The notes under the pieces were generated by a model. That model had not been told where the DNA came from and did not search any database. It saw nothing but the letters and a program-made list of their open reading frames with translations. Made by a program: the position numbers and the translations under genes. DNA of 37,812 nt, from positions 1 to 37,812 of the forward strand of contig WGMU01000053.1 of assembly GCA_016124895.1 (NCBI GenBank), in the 5' to 3' direction. Below are positions 17,453-26,965 of the stretch, piece after piece. Numbering within the stretch: the first letter of the stretch is position 1; every line of letters begins with the position of its first letter. The DNA is from a bacterium. GTDB taxonomy: Bacteria; Planctomycetota; Planctomycetia; Planctomycetales; Planctomycetaceae.

Positions 17453-17527
17453 GGAGAGCTTTCATCTGGCGGAATGCGGACGCCTTATCATTCAGCTCAC
17501 CCTACCGCATTCGGTCGACGAGAACAC

Positions 17528-18415
17528 TCAACTGAGCAGCGGGAAAAACCGGCCGCTCAGCGGCTGGCCGGGCGGAATCGGCGGAATGCCCTGCATCAGC
17601 GGTTCGTCTGACGCCGAGCAGACTCCGTCTCGGACGACGTTCAGCACGACGGCTCGCCGCGGCCCGTCGGTTCGATTTTCGTACGATCCGTGAATCAGCA
17701 GCGGGTGATGAAAAGCCGCCTCGCCGGGCTGCAGTTCGATGGCGACGGGTCGCTGAAACCGGTCCCACTGCGCGTCACTCAGGACGTCGCGAATCGCCTC
17801 CATATCACCTGCCAGGCCGGTAATCGGCAGCAGATCCCAGCGATGACTGCCAGGAACGTACTGCAGGCAACCGTTGTCACGCGTGCTTTCATCGAGCCCG
17901 ATCCAGCAGGTCAGATGAGCCATCGGCTGCGTTCGCCTCCAGTAAGAATAATCCTGGTGCCACGCGACAACGCCGCCATGTCTGGCAGGTTTGCAGAACA
18001 GTTGATCGTGCCAGAAGCGAACCGGACCACCGAGCAGTTGCCTGGCTGCCGCCACGAAATTCGGATGCCACAGCAGATCGTGAAGACCTGGCCGCGTCCG
18101 CCAGGCTCCCAGAGCGTGAAACAGGACCGTGCTCGGATCAGTCGACTCGTTTGAATGATACTCGTGCCACAGTCCAGAGCCGTCATGCTCTGGCCGAACG
18201 AGTTCCGCCAGTTCGTCGCGTAGCCAGCTCACCTGCTGCCCGGACAGGATCCGCACACCGGCGACATAGCCGTTTTCCTCGAAGAACTGAAGCTGTTCGG
18301 CACTGAGGATGTCCGGCAAGGGCGAGTCGGTACTCTCGTCCGCCGTTGTCGACTCCGGCACTGCGAGAAGGAAATCAGAGACTGGCTGGTGCTGAAGCGA
18401 AAGATCGGATGTCAT
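17528..18415 (-). CDS. Phytanoyl-CoA dioxygenase (PhyH) family protein
   Basis: A 295-residue Fe(II)/2-oxoglutarate oxygenase-like protein. The iron-binding facial triad is visible as His153 and Asp155 (AWHQDYSYW) plus a distal histidine near 242 ([14 protein letters not shown]). A basic pair follows (GPRRAVVLN) that would bind 2-oxoglutarate. [13 protein letters not shown] is the characteristic turn of the family. ATG 18415 ([12 protein letters not shown]) was preferred to an upstream in-frame start at 18661, which reads into the bamA upstream region. It is divergent from bamA with 273 bases between them. Substrate unknown. Confidence 0.88.
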   Translation of the reverse strand: MTSDLSLQHQPVSDFLLAVPESTTADESTDSPLPDILSAEQLQFFEENGYVAGVRILSGQQVSWLRDELAELVRPEHDGSGLWHEYHSNESTDPSTVLFHALGAWRTRPGLHDLLWHPNFVAAARQLLGGPVRFWHDQLFCKPARHGGVVAWHQDYSYWRRTQPMAHLTCWIGLDESTRDNGCLQYVPGSHRWDLLPITGLAGDMEAIRDVLSDAQWDRFQRPVAIELQPGEAAFHHPLLIHGSYENRTDGPRRAVVLNVVRDGVCSASDEPLMQGIPPIPPGQPLSGRFFPLLS

Positions 18416-18688
18416 GCAGAATGCTCCGGTCAGGAACTGTGTGGACGCGGCCTGTCTGAACCCGTGGCGACGATTTCCGGCGATATTGCTGTCGTCAGAC
18501 GTGCGAAACCCATCTTGAGGCACATTGGGGATTTCATTACACGTACCACCCCTTCTCAAGCAACCTCTCTGATTGCACCTCTTCTGTGCGTGAATCCGGA
18601 CCGAATCGCTCGACCGATCGGCGCCCTGCCGACGGATGATTCGATCCTGTTTGCGGACCACTCTGACCTCCCTCCAAAGAGTTTTCTC

Positions 18689-21625
18689 ATGCTCCAGTCC
18701 CGGGTCCCAGGACAGGATACATTTCGCTGCGGACCGGCGTCGGTTCTGCTGCTGGCTGCAGCGGCGTTGTTCAGTTTCGCCGGCTGCCAGTCTCTGCCCG
18801 GCGTCCGCGATCTTTCGCTGTTCCGTGGCCAGTCACCCGACAGTGTCGTCGCCATTGGTGATGAAGAAACCCGTCCGGAGTTTGACGACGCGATCGCTGA
18901 CATCATCGTCGAAGGCAACCAGACGATCGAAACCGGCGCGATTCTGGCGCACGTGAAGTCGCAGTCGGGCCGTCCGGCTGACGAGCGGCAGATCAAGGAC
19001 GACCTGCGGGCACTGTACGCGACTCGCTGGTTTTACAGCGTCGAACGGCGTTACCGGATGACTGACGAGGGGCTTATCCTCGTGTTTCGAGTCATTGAAC
19101 GTCCAGTCGTGCGTTCGATCGTCGTCAAAGGGAACAGAAGTTTTTCGACGCGGCAGATTCTCAAGCAGATCACTCTGGAAGAAGGTTCCCCCTACGACGT
19201 CGCAACCAACCGCAGCGCCGCGAAGAAAATCGAACGCTTCTATCACGACGGGAAGTCGTATCCACTCGCGACAGTCGCGCTGGAAAAAGGCGGCGACCCG
19301 GACGATCGCGATGTCGTCTTTGTCATCGACGAGGGACCGTACACCGTCGTTCGCAATACGGAATTTGAAGGTAATGAGAATATTCAGAGCGGCCTGCTGC
19401 GTCTGAAGCTGAAATCGAAACGGACCATGCTCGGCTGGCTCGCGAATATCTCGCCGTTCGGAGCAATGTTTGGCGGCAAGTACGACGAAGGCACACTGCC
19501 GGCCGACGTCGCCGCTCTGAAGGAGTACTATCACAATCTGGGGTACTTCGATGTCACTGTCGAAAAGAACGTTGAGACCGACGACGGGCACATCGTCCCG
19601 CAGATTCGGCTGGTGAAAAGCCCGTTCAAAAAAATCAAGTACGAGCACCTGCCGATTCCGTACATCCGGCTGCGGCGTTCGCGTGGCATCACATACCACT
19701 ATGTGATTGACGAAGGTCCGCGCTACCGTGTGCGGAATATCGAAGTCGAAGGTAACCAGGTCTTCGATCAGCAACAGCTTCTGGCGGAATCGAAGCTGCG
19801 CACTGGCGACGAATTCAACGCCCGGTGGCTCAACAAGGACGTCCAGGACATTCGCGAGAAATACGGTCAGCGCGGCCATCTGTTTGCACAGATCAATGCT
19901 GTGCCGCGGTTCCTGGAGGGTGAAGGCAATACCGTCGACGTTGTCTATCAGATTCAGGAAGACCGGCCCTACACGATTCGCCGCATCAACGTGCATATTG
20001 ATGCTCCGGGCGGAAATCCTCACACGCGTGAGACCGTCGTTCTGAACACGATCAAAGTCGCACCGGGCGAACTGGCCGACCCGCAGAACATCGAATTGTC
20101 CAAAGGTCGCCTGGGTGGTCCCGTGTTTGAACGCGGTGGCCAGCAGGCTCCGCGAATTCAGATTTCACGCGTTGACGACAAGAAATCGCCCGTTGCCAGC
20201 GCGATCGCTCGCGGCCAGAACTCTCCGCAGCGTGAGACCGTCGTTCTGAACACGATCAAAGTTGCGCCGGGCAAACTGGCCGATCCCCGAGATAGCGAGG
20301 TGTCGAGGTCCGGGCCGGGAAACTCAGTCTTTGAACGTGGCGAAGCAGCGGCTCCACGCATTCAGAACCAGAAGTCGAATGTCGCGGAAAAGCCGTGGCC
20401 ACAGACCAGTGCGATCACGCGCGGCCAGAATCCCATCGAAGGACAACAGAATCCGTACAACCCGATCTTTGAAAACAAGAACGCCGGCGATCCTTATGGC
20501 GGTCTGACTGGCCCCTACGGTGACGCACTTACTCGTCCGGGGCAGGTCGACCTCGACATCTTTGCGACGGAAGCTCAGACCGGCCGCCTGATGTTCGGCG
20601 TCGGCGTCAACAGTAACGCGGGTGTGCTGGGCTCGTTCGTGCTCGAAGAAAACAACTTTGACATCACACGCGTGCCGACCTCGTGGCGCGATCTGGCTGA
20701 CGGAACCGCCTTCCGCGGCAATGGTGAGCGTTTCCGACTCGAAGCGGTGCCTGGCCAGTACGTCAGTCGCTATTCCGCAAGCTGGCAGACGTCGAACTTC
20801 CTCGACACAAATTACAGTGGTGGCGTCAGCGGCTTCTACTATCAGCGGTTCATGCCGGACTGGAACGAACATCGCATCGGTGGCCGCCTCACGCTCGGCA
20901 AACAGATCGATAAGTGGTGGTCGCTGACGTCCGCTCTGCGTCTGGAAGACGTGTCAATTCTCAACGTCAACAACCCGACCGGTGTTCTTGCACCCGACGC
21001 TGCGAAGGTGCTGGGCCAGAATTTCCTGTCCACCGCGCGCGTTTCGCTCGTCAATGACACACGCAATTCTGCATTCCTGCCGAGTGAAGGTCACATGGTC
21101 GAACTGGCTTACGAGCAGGCGTTCGGAAACTACCTTTATCCGCGGTTTGAAGTGCAGGGCACACAGTACTTCACGACCTACGAACAGCCGGACGGTACCG
21201 GACGGCACATCTTCTCACTGCATGGTGAGTACGACTGGACCGACAGCGACACACCGATGTTCGAGCGGTACTTTGCCGGCGGTTACCAGTCATTCCGTGG
21301 TTTCTCCTACCGCGGTATCAGCCCGCAGCAGAACGGAATCGGCGTCGGCGGCGACGTCATGATTCTGAGTTCGGCGGAATACTCAATTCCGCTGACGGCC
21401 GACGAAATGATTCGAGTCGTCGGGTTCGTCGACGCAGGTACCGTCGAGACGTCTCCCAGAACGATCAGTGCCAGCACATTTCGCGTCACCGCTGGTTTTG
21501 GCCTGCGTCTGACCATTCCGGCAATGGGCCCGGCTCCGCTGGCGTTCGACTTCGGCTTCCCGATCTCGAAGGAGCCCTACGACAACACGCGGCTCTTCAG
21601 CTTCTACATCGGCCTGACACGGTAA
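18689..21625 (+). CDS. bamA: BamA-family outer membrane assembly protein
   Basis: A 978-residue Omp85/BamA protein that inserts beta-barrels into the outer membrane. ATG 18689 is chosen for its leader ([17 protein letters not shown]), which ends in a lipobox-like FAGC with Cys33. Several POTRA repeats follow: ~72-145 (IIVEGNQTI), ~146-225 (IVVKGNRSF), ~226-310 (TEFEGNENI), ~350-430 (IEVEGNQVF) and a partial fifth from about 440. Residues ~447-582 hold a tandem 68-residue duplication (separate entry). The surface-antigen barrel runs from ~620 to the C-terminus and contains the family [11 protein letters not shown] and [14 protein letters not shown] strands and a [16 protein letters not shown] hinge motif (RGF/Y motif). 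Confident family call; being a lipoprotein is inference. Confidence 0.92.
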   Translation: MLQSRVPGQDTFRCGPASVLLLAAAALFSFAGCQSLPGVRDLSLFRGQSPDSVVAIGDEETRPEFDDAIADIIVEGNQTIETGAILAHVKSQSGRPADERQIKDDLRALYATRWFYSVERRYRMTDEGLILVFRVIERPVVRSIVVKGNRSFSTRQILKQITLEEGSPYDVATNRSAAKKIERFYHDGKSYPLATVALEKGGDPDDRDVVFVIDEGPYTVVRNTEFEGNENIQSGLLRLKLKSKRTMLGWLANISPFGAMFGGKYDEGTLPADVAALKEYYHNLGYFDVTVEKNVETDDGHIVPQIRLVKSPFKKIKYEHLPIPYIRLRRSRGITYHYVIDEGPRYRVRNIEVEGNQVFDQQQLLAESKLRTGDEFNARWLNKDVQDIREKYGQRGHLFAQINAVPRFLEGEGNTVDVVYQIQEDRPYTIRRINVHIDAPGGNPHTRETVVLNTIKVAPGELADPQNIELSKGRLGGPVFERGGQQAPRIQISRVDDKKSPVASAIARGQNSPQRETVVLNTIKVAPGKLADPRDSEVSRSGPGNSVFERGEAAAPRIQNQKSNVAEKPWPQTSAITRGQNPIEGQQNPYNPIFENKNAGDPYGGLTGPYGDALTRPGQVDLDIFATEAQTGRLMFGVGVNSNAGVLGSFVLEENNFDITRVPTSWRDLADGTAFRGNGERFRLEAVPGQYVSRYSASWQTSNFLDTNYSGGVSGFYYQRFMPDWNEHRIGGRLTLGKQIDKWWSLTSALRLEDVSILNVNNPTGVLAPDAAKVLGQNFLSTARVSLVNDTRNSAFLPSEGHMVELAYEQAFGNYLYPRFEVQGTQYFTTYEQPDGTGRHIFSLHGEYDWTDSDTPMFERYFAGGYQSFRGFSYRGISPQQNGIGVGGDVMILSSAEYSIPLTADEMIRVVGFVDAGTVETSPRTISASTFRVTAGFGLRLTIPAMGPAPLAFDFGFPISKEPYDNTRLFSFYIGLTR
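20027..20434 (+). repeat. Tandem 204-bp duplication inside bamA
   Basis: The unit starting at 20027 recurs at 20231, exactly 204 bases (68 codons) later. The first 35 bases are nearly identical (CGTGAGACCGTCGTTCTGAA shared). Both units encode [14 protein letters not shown]-x-L-A-D-P, then a variable stretch, then a VFERG...APRIQ block and a RGQN end. The repeated segment looks like the first half of the fifth POTRA. It lies between the POTRA array and the barrel and keeps the reading frame. Confidence 0.85.
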
Positions 21626-21738
21626 TCGCGAGCCAACCCCGGAACGGCCCCACACTCTGTGCGGAAAGCATGGCATCCCGGCTGACGCGGCAGAGTCGTG
21701 TGCCACTTCGATCGAGGCCACCTGCCGCGAATAAGTTC

Positions 21739-22308
21739 CTATGCCGAGTCGCGGGCGGCTTCGAGCAGTTTGATCCACGGGCCGACGTACTGGCCGTTAT
21801 CGTGGAAGGTGCGGCCGCTGACCAGGTTGCCGTCGATCACGCAGGCCTCGTTGACGAACGTGCCGCCGCAGACTTCCAGATCGAACTGGCACTTGGGCAC
21901 GGTCGCCATCTTCCGGCCGCGAACGCAGTCAGCGTAAGCGGGAATCTCGACGCCGTGGCAGACGCTGGCGACCGGCTTGTTCGTCGCGAAGAAGTGCTTC
22001 GTGATGCGGACCAGATCCGCGTCGTACCGGATGTATTCCGGAGCCCGGCCACCGGAGAACAGAATGCCGGCATACTCCTCTTCGTTGACGTCGGCAAACG
22101 CGACGTCCGCGTCGATCGTGTAGCCTTCCCACTCCTTGGTGATCGTCCAGCCCGGCTTGATTTCGTGCAGCACCATCTGGTACCTGCGCTTTTCCGGAGC
22201 CGCCACAACGGGCTGAAAACCCGCCTCGATCAGACGGTAATACGGATACATCGTATCCAGCGTCTCGGTCGCATCGCCGACGATGATCAGCACTTTGTTG
22301 AGGCTCAT
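21739..22308 (-). CDS. DJ-1/PfpI family protein
   Basis: A 189-residue class I glutamine amidotransferase-like protein. The nucleophile-elbow sequence ASVCHGVEIP places the catalytic cysteine after the fifth strand, and ILFSGGRAPEYIR supplies the conserved acidic/GG region before it. The family includes proteases, chaperones and glyoxalase-like deglycases. The sequence alone does not decide between them. Start ATG 22308 (MSLNKVLIIVGDA); an alternative ATG at 22329 would add seven residues. It is convergent with bamA (113 bases apart). An intrinsic terminator at 22347-22374 lies just upstream, separating it from the next minus-strand gene. Confidence 0.9.
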   Translation of the reverse strand: MSLNKVLIIVGDATETLDTMYPYYRLIEAGFQPVVAAPEKRRYQMVLHEIKPGWTITKEWEGYTIDADVAFADVNEEEYAGILFSGGRAPEYIRYDADLVRITKHFFATNKPVASVCHGVEIPAYADCVRGRKMATVPKCQFDLEVCGGTFVNEACVIDGNLVSGRTFHDNGQYVGPWIKLLEAARDSA

Positions 22309-22346
22309 GGCTTGACCCGTACATGACATTTAGAGGAAGGCTGGCG

Positions 22347-22374
22347 AAAAAAAGTTGAACGGGCAGCGTTCAAC
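22347..22374 (-). terminator. Intrinsic terminator after the orphan membrane gene
   Basis: On the minus strand the sequence reads GTTGAACG, a 5-base loop CTGCC, CGTTCAAC, then seven T residues. The stem is a perfect 8 bp and the T-run follows directly, as in a Rho-independent terminator. It is placed 51 bases downstream of the minus-strand gene ending at 22425 and would stop its transcript before the DJ-1 gene. Confidence 0.85.
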
Positions 22375-22424
22375 GAACAACGAAGTAATGTTCAAGAAAA
22401 GTCACGCTTTTGTTGATCCGGCCA

Positions 22425-22973
22425 TCAAGCCGCTTCGTCCTTTTCAGTTCCGGCTTTGTTTGCTGCGGCGATGATGCTTTCGAGCAGAGAAGGATAGGAC
22501 CGCCATGCACTTTCGCTGTGATTGAGATCGCGACGAAGCCACTCGATAAGGTCTGTGCGTTCGCCAGACATTAGCGCTTCGCGTTTGATCTTCCCATCTG
22601 CAAATTCGATAAGCTTGTGCCGGAGTTTGAAGAGCGCCAAGCGTGCTTGTTCCGACATTATCAAGCCCGATCGGCCGTAACCCCAGTGATTAAGCTGCTC
22701 AGCAAGTTGTCGAATTGAGGCTGCGTCTTCAGCGTCAATCCTGAAGTGCGATAGTCGCTCCATTTCAGCGAAGATCGCGGGATAGTCATTGATCCGCAAA
22801 GCGTGAAGTTCAAATTCGAACTTCGCGTGAAGTTCAAGGATCCACTTCTGTCGTTCGTGATCAATACGACGCTCTTCAAGTCCGGCACGATAGTGGTTTA
22901 CCATTGCACCGAGAACGGCACCGAATAAAGCGTACGCACCACCGACCAAGGCAACTGTGATTGCTGTATCCAT
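22425..22973 (-). CDS. Orphan membrane-anchored helical protein, unknown function
   Basis: A 182-residue product from ATG 22973 (MDTAITVALVGGAYALFG). One membrane helix spans about residues 4-27, followed by a long predominantly helical cytoplasmic portion with RAGLEERRIDHERQKWILEL and an RHKLIEFADGKIKREAL segment. No family recognised. Its base composition is visibly lower in GC than its neighbours, with many AT-ending codons, and the gene sits between an intrinsic terminator and two strong intergenic hairpins. Together these suggest an acquired single-gene unit. An alternative in-frame start at 22994 adds seven residues. Confidence 0.7.
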   Translation of the reverse strand: MDTAITVALVGGAYALFGAVLGAMVNHYRAGLEERRIDHERQKWILELHAKFEFELHALRINDYPAIFAEMERLSHFRIDAEDAASIRQLAEQLNHWGYGRSGLIMSEQARLALFKLRHKLIEFADGKIKREALMSGERTDLIEWLRRDLNHSESAWRSYPSLLESIIAAANKAGTEKDEAA

Positions 22974-23027
22974 TCGACGTTGTCTCGATCGCAATGGGTA
23001 CGTTGATTTGGCCGAATCAGAAACAGC

Positions 23028-23083
23028 GATGAGCCGCGAAACGGCGGCAGGAGGTTCATGCTGCCGCCGCTTCGCGGCTCATC
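23028..23083. repeat. Strong 23-bp stem-loop (intergenic REP-like element)
   Basis: Bases 23028-23050 pair with 23061-23083 across a 10-base loop, matching 22 of 23 positions; the single mismatch becomes a G-U pair in the minus-strand transcript. The arm core is GAGCCGCGAA-CGGCGGCAG. Position 23060 is followed at once by the complementary arm. This type of GC-rich hairpin looks like a dispersed intergenic repeat. It lies between the orphan gene and rpoZ. Confidence 0.8.
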
Positions 23084-23101
23084 ACTCGCTGACTTTGCCA
23101 A

Positions 23102-23121
23102 CCTTGGGCTGACGCCCAAGG
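23102..23121. repeat. Second intergenic stem-loop, CCTTGGGC type
   Basis: CCTTGGGC (23102-23109) and GCCCAAGG (23114-23121) form a perfect 8-bp hairpin with a TGAC loop, only 18 bases after the larger stem-loop. The two together make a paired element in the 229-base gap between rpoZ and the orphan gene. Confidence 0.75.
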
Positions 23122-23202
23122 CTACATGCTGTCGTCGCCTCGCGACTTGAGTGATTCCGATTTGCTGGCCCTGGACTCTCAGCCCTCGACTCTCGACAGT
23201 TC

Positions 23203-23484
23203 CTACAGCAGATCGTCGAGCGTCGGACCGGCGTCGCCCTGGCCGGCACCGGCTTCCAGCGGCATTCCGTCGTCGCTGGTGGCGACTTCGCCTGAAGCGT
23301 CCAGAAAGATCTTGTTCTGCATAATCTCCTGGACGACGACTTCCATCTGATTCTTCGTCGGCAGTTCGACCAGCGGCCGGGCGCCGCGGTTCAGAGCGAC
23401 CAGACGCTTCTGAATCAGAGCCGACAGTTTGAATCGGCCGCCGACCTTGTTGACAATTTCTTCTTCTTTGAACTCTTCAATCAT
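23203..23484 (-). CDS. rpoZ: RNA polymerase omega subunit
   Basis: Omega supports assembly of the beta' subunit of RNA polymerase. The 93-residue product from ATG 23484 begins [20 protein letters not shown] and carries [19 protein letters not shown], the family's conserved helix region, in a planctomycete-like variant; the C-terminal 30 residues are acidic and divergent. It overlaps the 3' end of gmk by 8 bases, the same gmk-rpoZ order as in many bacteria, which supports the call. The longer in-frame start at 23580 lies inside gmk. Confidence 0.85.
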   Translation of the reverse strand: MIEEFKEEEIVNKVGGRFKLSALIQKRLVALNRGARPLVELPTKNQMEVVVQEIMQNKIFLDASGEVATSDDGMPLEAGAGQGDAGPTLDDLL

Positions 23485-24124
23485 TCTGTTCCGCCTCGCT
23501 CGCTGTGAGGATGTCGATAATCTCTGCGACCGCCCGGTCAAGGTTATCGTTGACCACCTGATGCCGATAGCGATCCGCAAACTTCAGTTCGTTACGCGCC
23601 GTCTGCAGACGCCGCTGAATGACTTCTTCCGATTCCGTGCCGCGATCCCGCAGCCGCTGCTCAAACACCTTCTCGTCCGGAGTCTTCAGGAAGATCGAAA
23701 CGGTCGCGGGATACTGCTCCATCACTTTCAGCGCCCCGTTGACGTCGATCTCCAGAAACGCCCACCCGCCGAGTTGCCTCGCCCGTTCGAGTTCCGACTT
23801 CAGCGTTCCGTACCAGAAACCGGATGAGAACACTTCTTCGTACTCGACGAACTCGTCACGATCGCGTCGCGCTGCGAACTCGTCCGGCGTCAGAAAGTAG
23901 TAGTCCTCTCCGTCGACTTCCTTCTCCCGCCGCGGACGCGTCGTCGCCGAGATCATCTTGATCAGTTTGACCGGCGACTCGTTGACAAGCCGGTTCACAA
24001 TCGTCGATTTCCCACTGCCACTCGGCCCGGAAATCAGCACGATCTGCTGCGGCGTCCCGGTCATTGAGACCGAATCACCAGCCGCTGCCGAATGTGTTTC
24101 CGGAGTGTCGGACATCGAACTCAT
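23477..24124 (-). CDS. gmk: Guanylate kinase
   Basis: Converts GMP to GDP. The 215-residue product from ATG 24124 has the P-loop GPSGSGKST at 33-41, the GMP-binding block [19 protein letters not shown], the [10 protein letters not shown] substrate region and the [11 protein letters not shown] segment. The first 26 residues ([20 protein letters not shown]) are an unstructured N-terminal extension. ATGs at 24115 and 24064 are alternative starts. It lies 169 bases after yicC and overlaps rpoZ. Confidence 0.95.
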   Translation of the reverse strand: MSSMSDTPETHSAAAGDSVSMTGTPQQIVLISGPSGSGKSTIVNRLVNESPVKLIKMISATTRPRREKEVDGEDYYFLTPDEFAARRDRDEFVEYEEVFSSGFWYGTLKSELERARQLGGWAFLEIDVNGALKVMEQYPATVSIFLKTPDEKVFEQRLRDRGTESEEVIQRRLQTARNELKFADRYRHQVVNDNLDRAVAEIIDILTASEAEQND

Positions 24125-24293
24125 AACTCGGATGGAGAATCGCAGAGTGATACCGGGTGACCGGGACTGGACTGAGCCTGCGAAGGACGCCCCGGCTGTA
24201 ACAGATTGCAGCACACCGGCGTTTCGCTCGTGCTTCGCTCCAACTCCGGCCACTCAGAACTGTTTCGGAATCCCATATTGATCGTTGATCGAT

Positions 24294-25178
24294 TTATTCG
24301 ACGTTCTGCAGAACCTCGCGGATCTTTTCGACGGCGGCTTTCATTTCCACAACGTGATGGGCGATCTCGACATTACTCGCCTTCGAGCCGGTCGTGTTGA
24401 TCTCCCGGAACATTTCCTGGCTGAGGAAGTCGAGTTTACGTCCCTGCGACTGCGGAGCGTCCATCACCTTGCGAAACTCTTCGACGTGGCACCGCAGTCG
24501 CGTGATCTCCTCATTGATGTCGCAACGGTCGGCAAAGACCGACACCTCGCGGATCAGATCATTCGGCTGCACCGACGCCCCCGAGCCTTTGAGCATTTCT
24601 GATACCCGGTCGAGCACCTTGTCGCGGTAAGCGCTGACGACATCGGGAGCCCGCTCGGCAATTTTCCCCACGCGTTCGCTGATGATGTCGCAGTTCAACG
24701 TCAGATCACGCTGCATTGCCTCGCCTTCGCGCTGCCGGAACTCCTGCAACCGCTCGATCGCTTCGCGGATCGTCTGCTCCAGTAGCGGCCACTCGACTTC
24801 CGGGTCGACCGTTGAGCCCAGTTCGTCGGCGACGACGCCGGGCAGCGAGAGGATCGCATCGCTCCATTCCGGAACCGGCAGTGACTGCTGCACGCCGATC
24901 TGCCGAAGCTGATGCGAATACGCCGCGACAACTTCCGGCACGATGTGATAGCGGCTGCCCTGACCAACAGGAGCGAATCGCAGATTGAGTGACACGGTAC
25001 CGCGCGCGATTGACTCTCGAATCAGTCGCTCGAATTCCGGTTCCAGCGACGCCAGCACGTCGGGAAACCGCGTCGAGACTTTCAGATAGCGGTTGTTGAC
25101 CGCTTTGATTTCGGCTGCGGCGGTAAAGCGTTCGTTTTGACCGCTCGCATTGCCGAACCCCGTCATACTCAGCAGCAC
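24294..25178 (-). CDS. yicC: YicC/YloC family endoribonuclease
   Basis: The family is known for stress-linked endoribonuclease activity on selected RNAs. The 294-residue product opens with L-L-S-M-T-G-F-G-N-A, the characteristic MTGFG signature. It continues with EIKAVNNRYLKVSTRFP and ends with LDFLSQEMFREINTTGSKASN and IAHHVVEMKAAVEKIREQ-like sequence, matching the family's conserved C-terminus (…REVLQNVE). The start is GTG at 25178, four residues before the signature, the usual spacing; ATG 25166 is possible. It follows secG by 59 bases. Confidence 0.94.
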   Translation of the reverse strand: MLLSMTGFGNASGQNERFTAAAEIKAVNNRYLKVSTRFPDVLASLEPEFERLIRESIARGTVSLNLRFAPVGQGSRYHIVPEVVAAYSHQLRQIGVQQSLPVPEWSDAILSLPGVVADELGSTVDPEVEWPLLEQTIREAIERLQEFRQREGEAMQRDLTLNCDIISERVGKIAERAPDVVSAYRDKVLDRVSEMLKGSGASVQPNDLIREVSVFADRCDINEEITRLRCHVEEFRKVMDAPQSQGRKLDFLSQEMFREINTTGSKASNVEIAHHVVEMKAAVEKIREVLQNVE

Positions 25179-25237
25179 GTGACTGTCTCCAGTGAGTGCA
25201 GGTCGCGTTCTGCCGCCGCACCCGTTTCGGTTGCGAA

Positions 25238-25834
25238 CTACTCAGACTTCGCGTCGCTGTCGGTGCCCTTGGCCGGAGCGTCGCTCGACTCGACCTTTTC
25301 GCCATTCGCAGGCTTCTCACTCTCCGCCGGCTTGCCCTCTACCGGCGGACTGTCAGCAGCCTTGCCGTCAGCCTTCGTCGAGTCATCGCTGCTCGGCGCT
25401 GCGGCTTCAGCGTCCGACTTTGGCTCAGTCGCACCGGCACCCGTTGCGCCGTCAGCGGGAGCCTTTTCCGTCTCCGGAGCAGCCTGTTCAGCGCGCGATT
25501 CCGGGGCACCTTCCGACGTCGCCGCATTGCCGGCCGAACCGCCAGCCGCCGAATCATCGGTAGTCTGCTTTTTGGCAGGTTCTTCCTTATCGAGGAAGAC
25601 TCGATTGGCATTACGCGCGGCAATACCGCTCACACCTGCGAGCAGAACCCAGGCCGTGACGAGCCCGATCGTAATCTTCGTAAAGACGTCACCGGCCTTT
25701 GTTCCGAACGCACTCTGTCCGCCCTGCCCGCCGAAGGCTCCCGCCAGTCCGCCGCCGCGACCTCGCTGCAGCAGAATGACCAGAATCAGCAGGAAGCTGA
25801 TCAGCATCAGAACAACCATGGCGAATGTGGCCAT
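25238..25834 (-). CDS. secG: Protein translocase subunit SecG with long acidic tail
   Basis: SecG is the small subunit of the SecYEG channel. From ATG 25834 ([20 protein letters not shown]) the first helix is followed by [31 protein letters not shown], the hallmark SecG loop (seen here in two parts), then a second helix [24 protein letters not shown] ribosome site lies 9 bases upstream. The remaining ~120 of 198 residues are a low-complexity Ala/Ser/Glu/Asp/Lys tail that typical SecG (about 75-110 aa) lacks. Its reading frame is open throughout. 107 bases downstream of tpiA. Confidence 0.9.
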   Translation of the reverse strand: MATFAMVVLMLISFLLILVILLQRGRGGGLAGAFGGQGGQSAFGTKAGDVFTKITIGLVTAWVLLAGVSGIAARNANRVFLDKEEPAKKQTTDDSAAGGSAGNAATSEGAPESRAEQAAPETEKAPADGATGAGATEPKSDAEAAAPSSDDSTKADGKAADSPPVEGKPAESEKPANGEKVESSDAPAKGTDSDAKSE

Positions 25835-25941
25835 GACAAACTCCTCAATCGGAGATGACTGCGAACCGAAACGGCAGGGCATTCCGGATCGCAGCAGTAT
25901 GAAATTGTGACGTGGAGAGGCAACTCTCGACGGCCGTGACT

Positions 25942-26712
25942 TCAGGCAACCGACGCCGCTCCGGCCTGAATGATCGGGATGAACAATTCTGTCTTAAGGC
26001 TGGCTCCGCCAACGAGTGCTCCGTCAACGTTCGGCTGACCGAGCAGACCGGCCGCGTTATCCGGCTTGACACTGCCGCCATACAGAATTCGCGTGGCCGC
26101 GGCGACATCCAGGTTGAATCGCTTTTCCAGCCATGAACGCAGAAACGCGTGCGCTGCTTCGGCCTGCTCGTCGGTCGCGACTTTACCGGTGCCGATTGCC
26201 CAGACAGGCTCGTACGCGATGACGACGTTCGCCATCGATTCGGCCGTGACACCAGCCAGACCGCCGGTCATCTGTTCTTCGAGCACGGCTTCGGTCTGAT
26301 CAGCTTCCCGCTGTTCGAGCAGTTCGCCGACGCAGAGGATCACGCCAAGTCCGGTCGACAGTGCCTTATGTGTTTTCTGGTTGATCAGACTGTCGGACTC
26401 GCCATTGATCTGGCGTCGTTCGCTGTGCCCCAGAATGACCCACTGACAACCGACGTCCTTCAGCATCTGACAGGACGTTTCGCCGGTGAAGGCGCCAGCG
26501 TCTTCGTGCCAGGCATTCTGTCCACCGACCTGAATGCACGAGCCGGCCACCTTTTCGGCCGCCAGCGACAGATACGGAAACGGCGGGCAGACGATGACTT
26601 CGACGTCAGAACGTGACTCGGCCGCTTCACCTTTGAGACCGTCAATCAGCGCGGCAGCACTCTCGCGGCACGTATTCATCTTCCAGTTGCCGGCGATAAT
26701 CGGACGTCGCAT
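25942..26712 (-). CDS. tpiA: Triosephosphate isomerase
   Basis: Interconverts DHAP and glyceraldehyde 3-phosphate. The 256-residue TIM barrel has the catalytic Lys11 (GNWKMN), His96 (ILGHSERR) and Glu168 ([11 protein letters not shown]), plus the phosphate-gripping [12 protein letters not shown] loop and a final [10 protein letters not shown]. Start ATG at 26712 gives [13 protein letters not shown], the standard opening. secG follows on the same strand, a pairing seen in other bacteria. Confidence 0.97.
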   Translation of the reverse strand: MRRPIIAGNWKMNTCRESAAALIDGLKGEAAESRSDVEVIVCPPFPYLSLAAEKVAGSCIQVGGQNAWHEDAGAFTGETSCQMLKDVGCQWVILGHSERRQINGESDSLINQKTHKALSTGLGVILCVGELLEQREADQTEAVLEEQMTGGLAGVTAESMANVVIAYEPVWAIGTGKVATDEQAEAAHAFLRSWLEKRFNLDVAAATRILYGGSVKPDNAAGLLGQPNVDGALVGGASLKTELFIPIIQAGAASVA

Positions 26713-26965
26713 TTATCAGGAACCCCTGTCGTTCGTAGAGTCTGGAACTTGAGCGGCAGTCGAGGGCGACAGAACCGCAACAGATCGCGGAGCCAGATCA
26801 AGAGGCCGACTCTCGCACCGCCTTCGCAGCAGATTCCGGCGGTAAGCGGGGCGGACTGTATCAACAATAGACGCCTGCCCCAAGCAATCCCGCCTTCTGG
26901 TCAGGATTTCCTGGCGGCCTTCCGCTTCGGTCCTGTTTGCCGCGGCCGGTCGGGTCAGCAGCGGC

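Noticed and set aside
18416-18688. Sigma-70 promoter TTGAGG-17-TACACG before bamA
   Set aside because: The -10 match is poor and the divergent PhyH gene makes other placements equally likely.
22425-22973. SLATT or other known membrane effector domain in the orphan protein
   Set aside because: Only one clear membrane helix and no matching motif; a named defence family cannot be supported from sequence alone.
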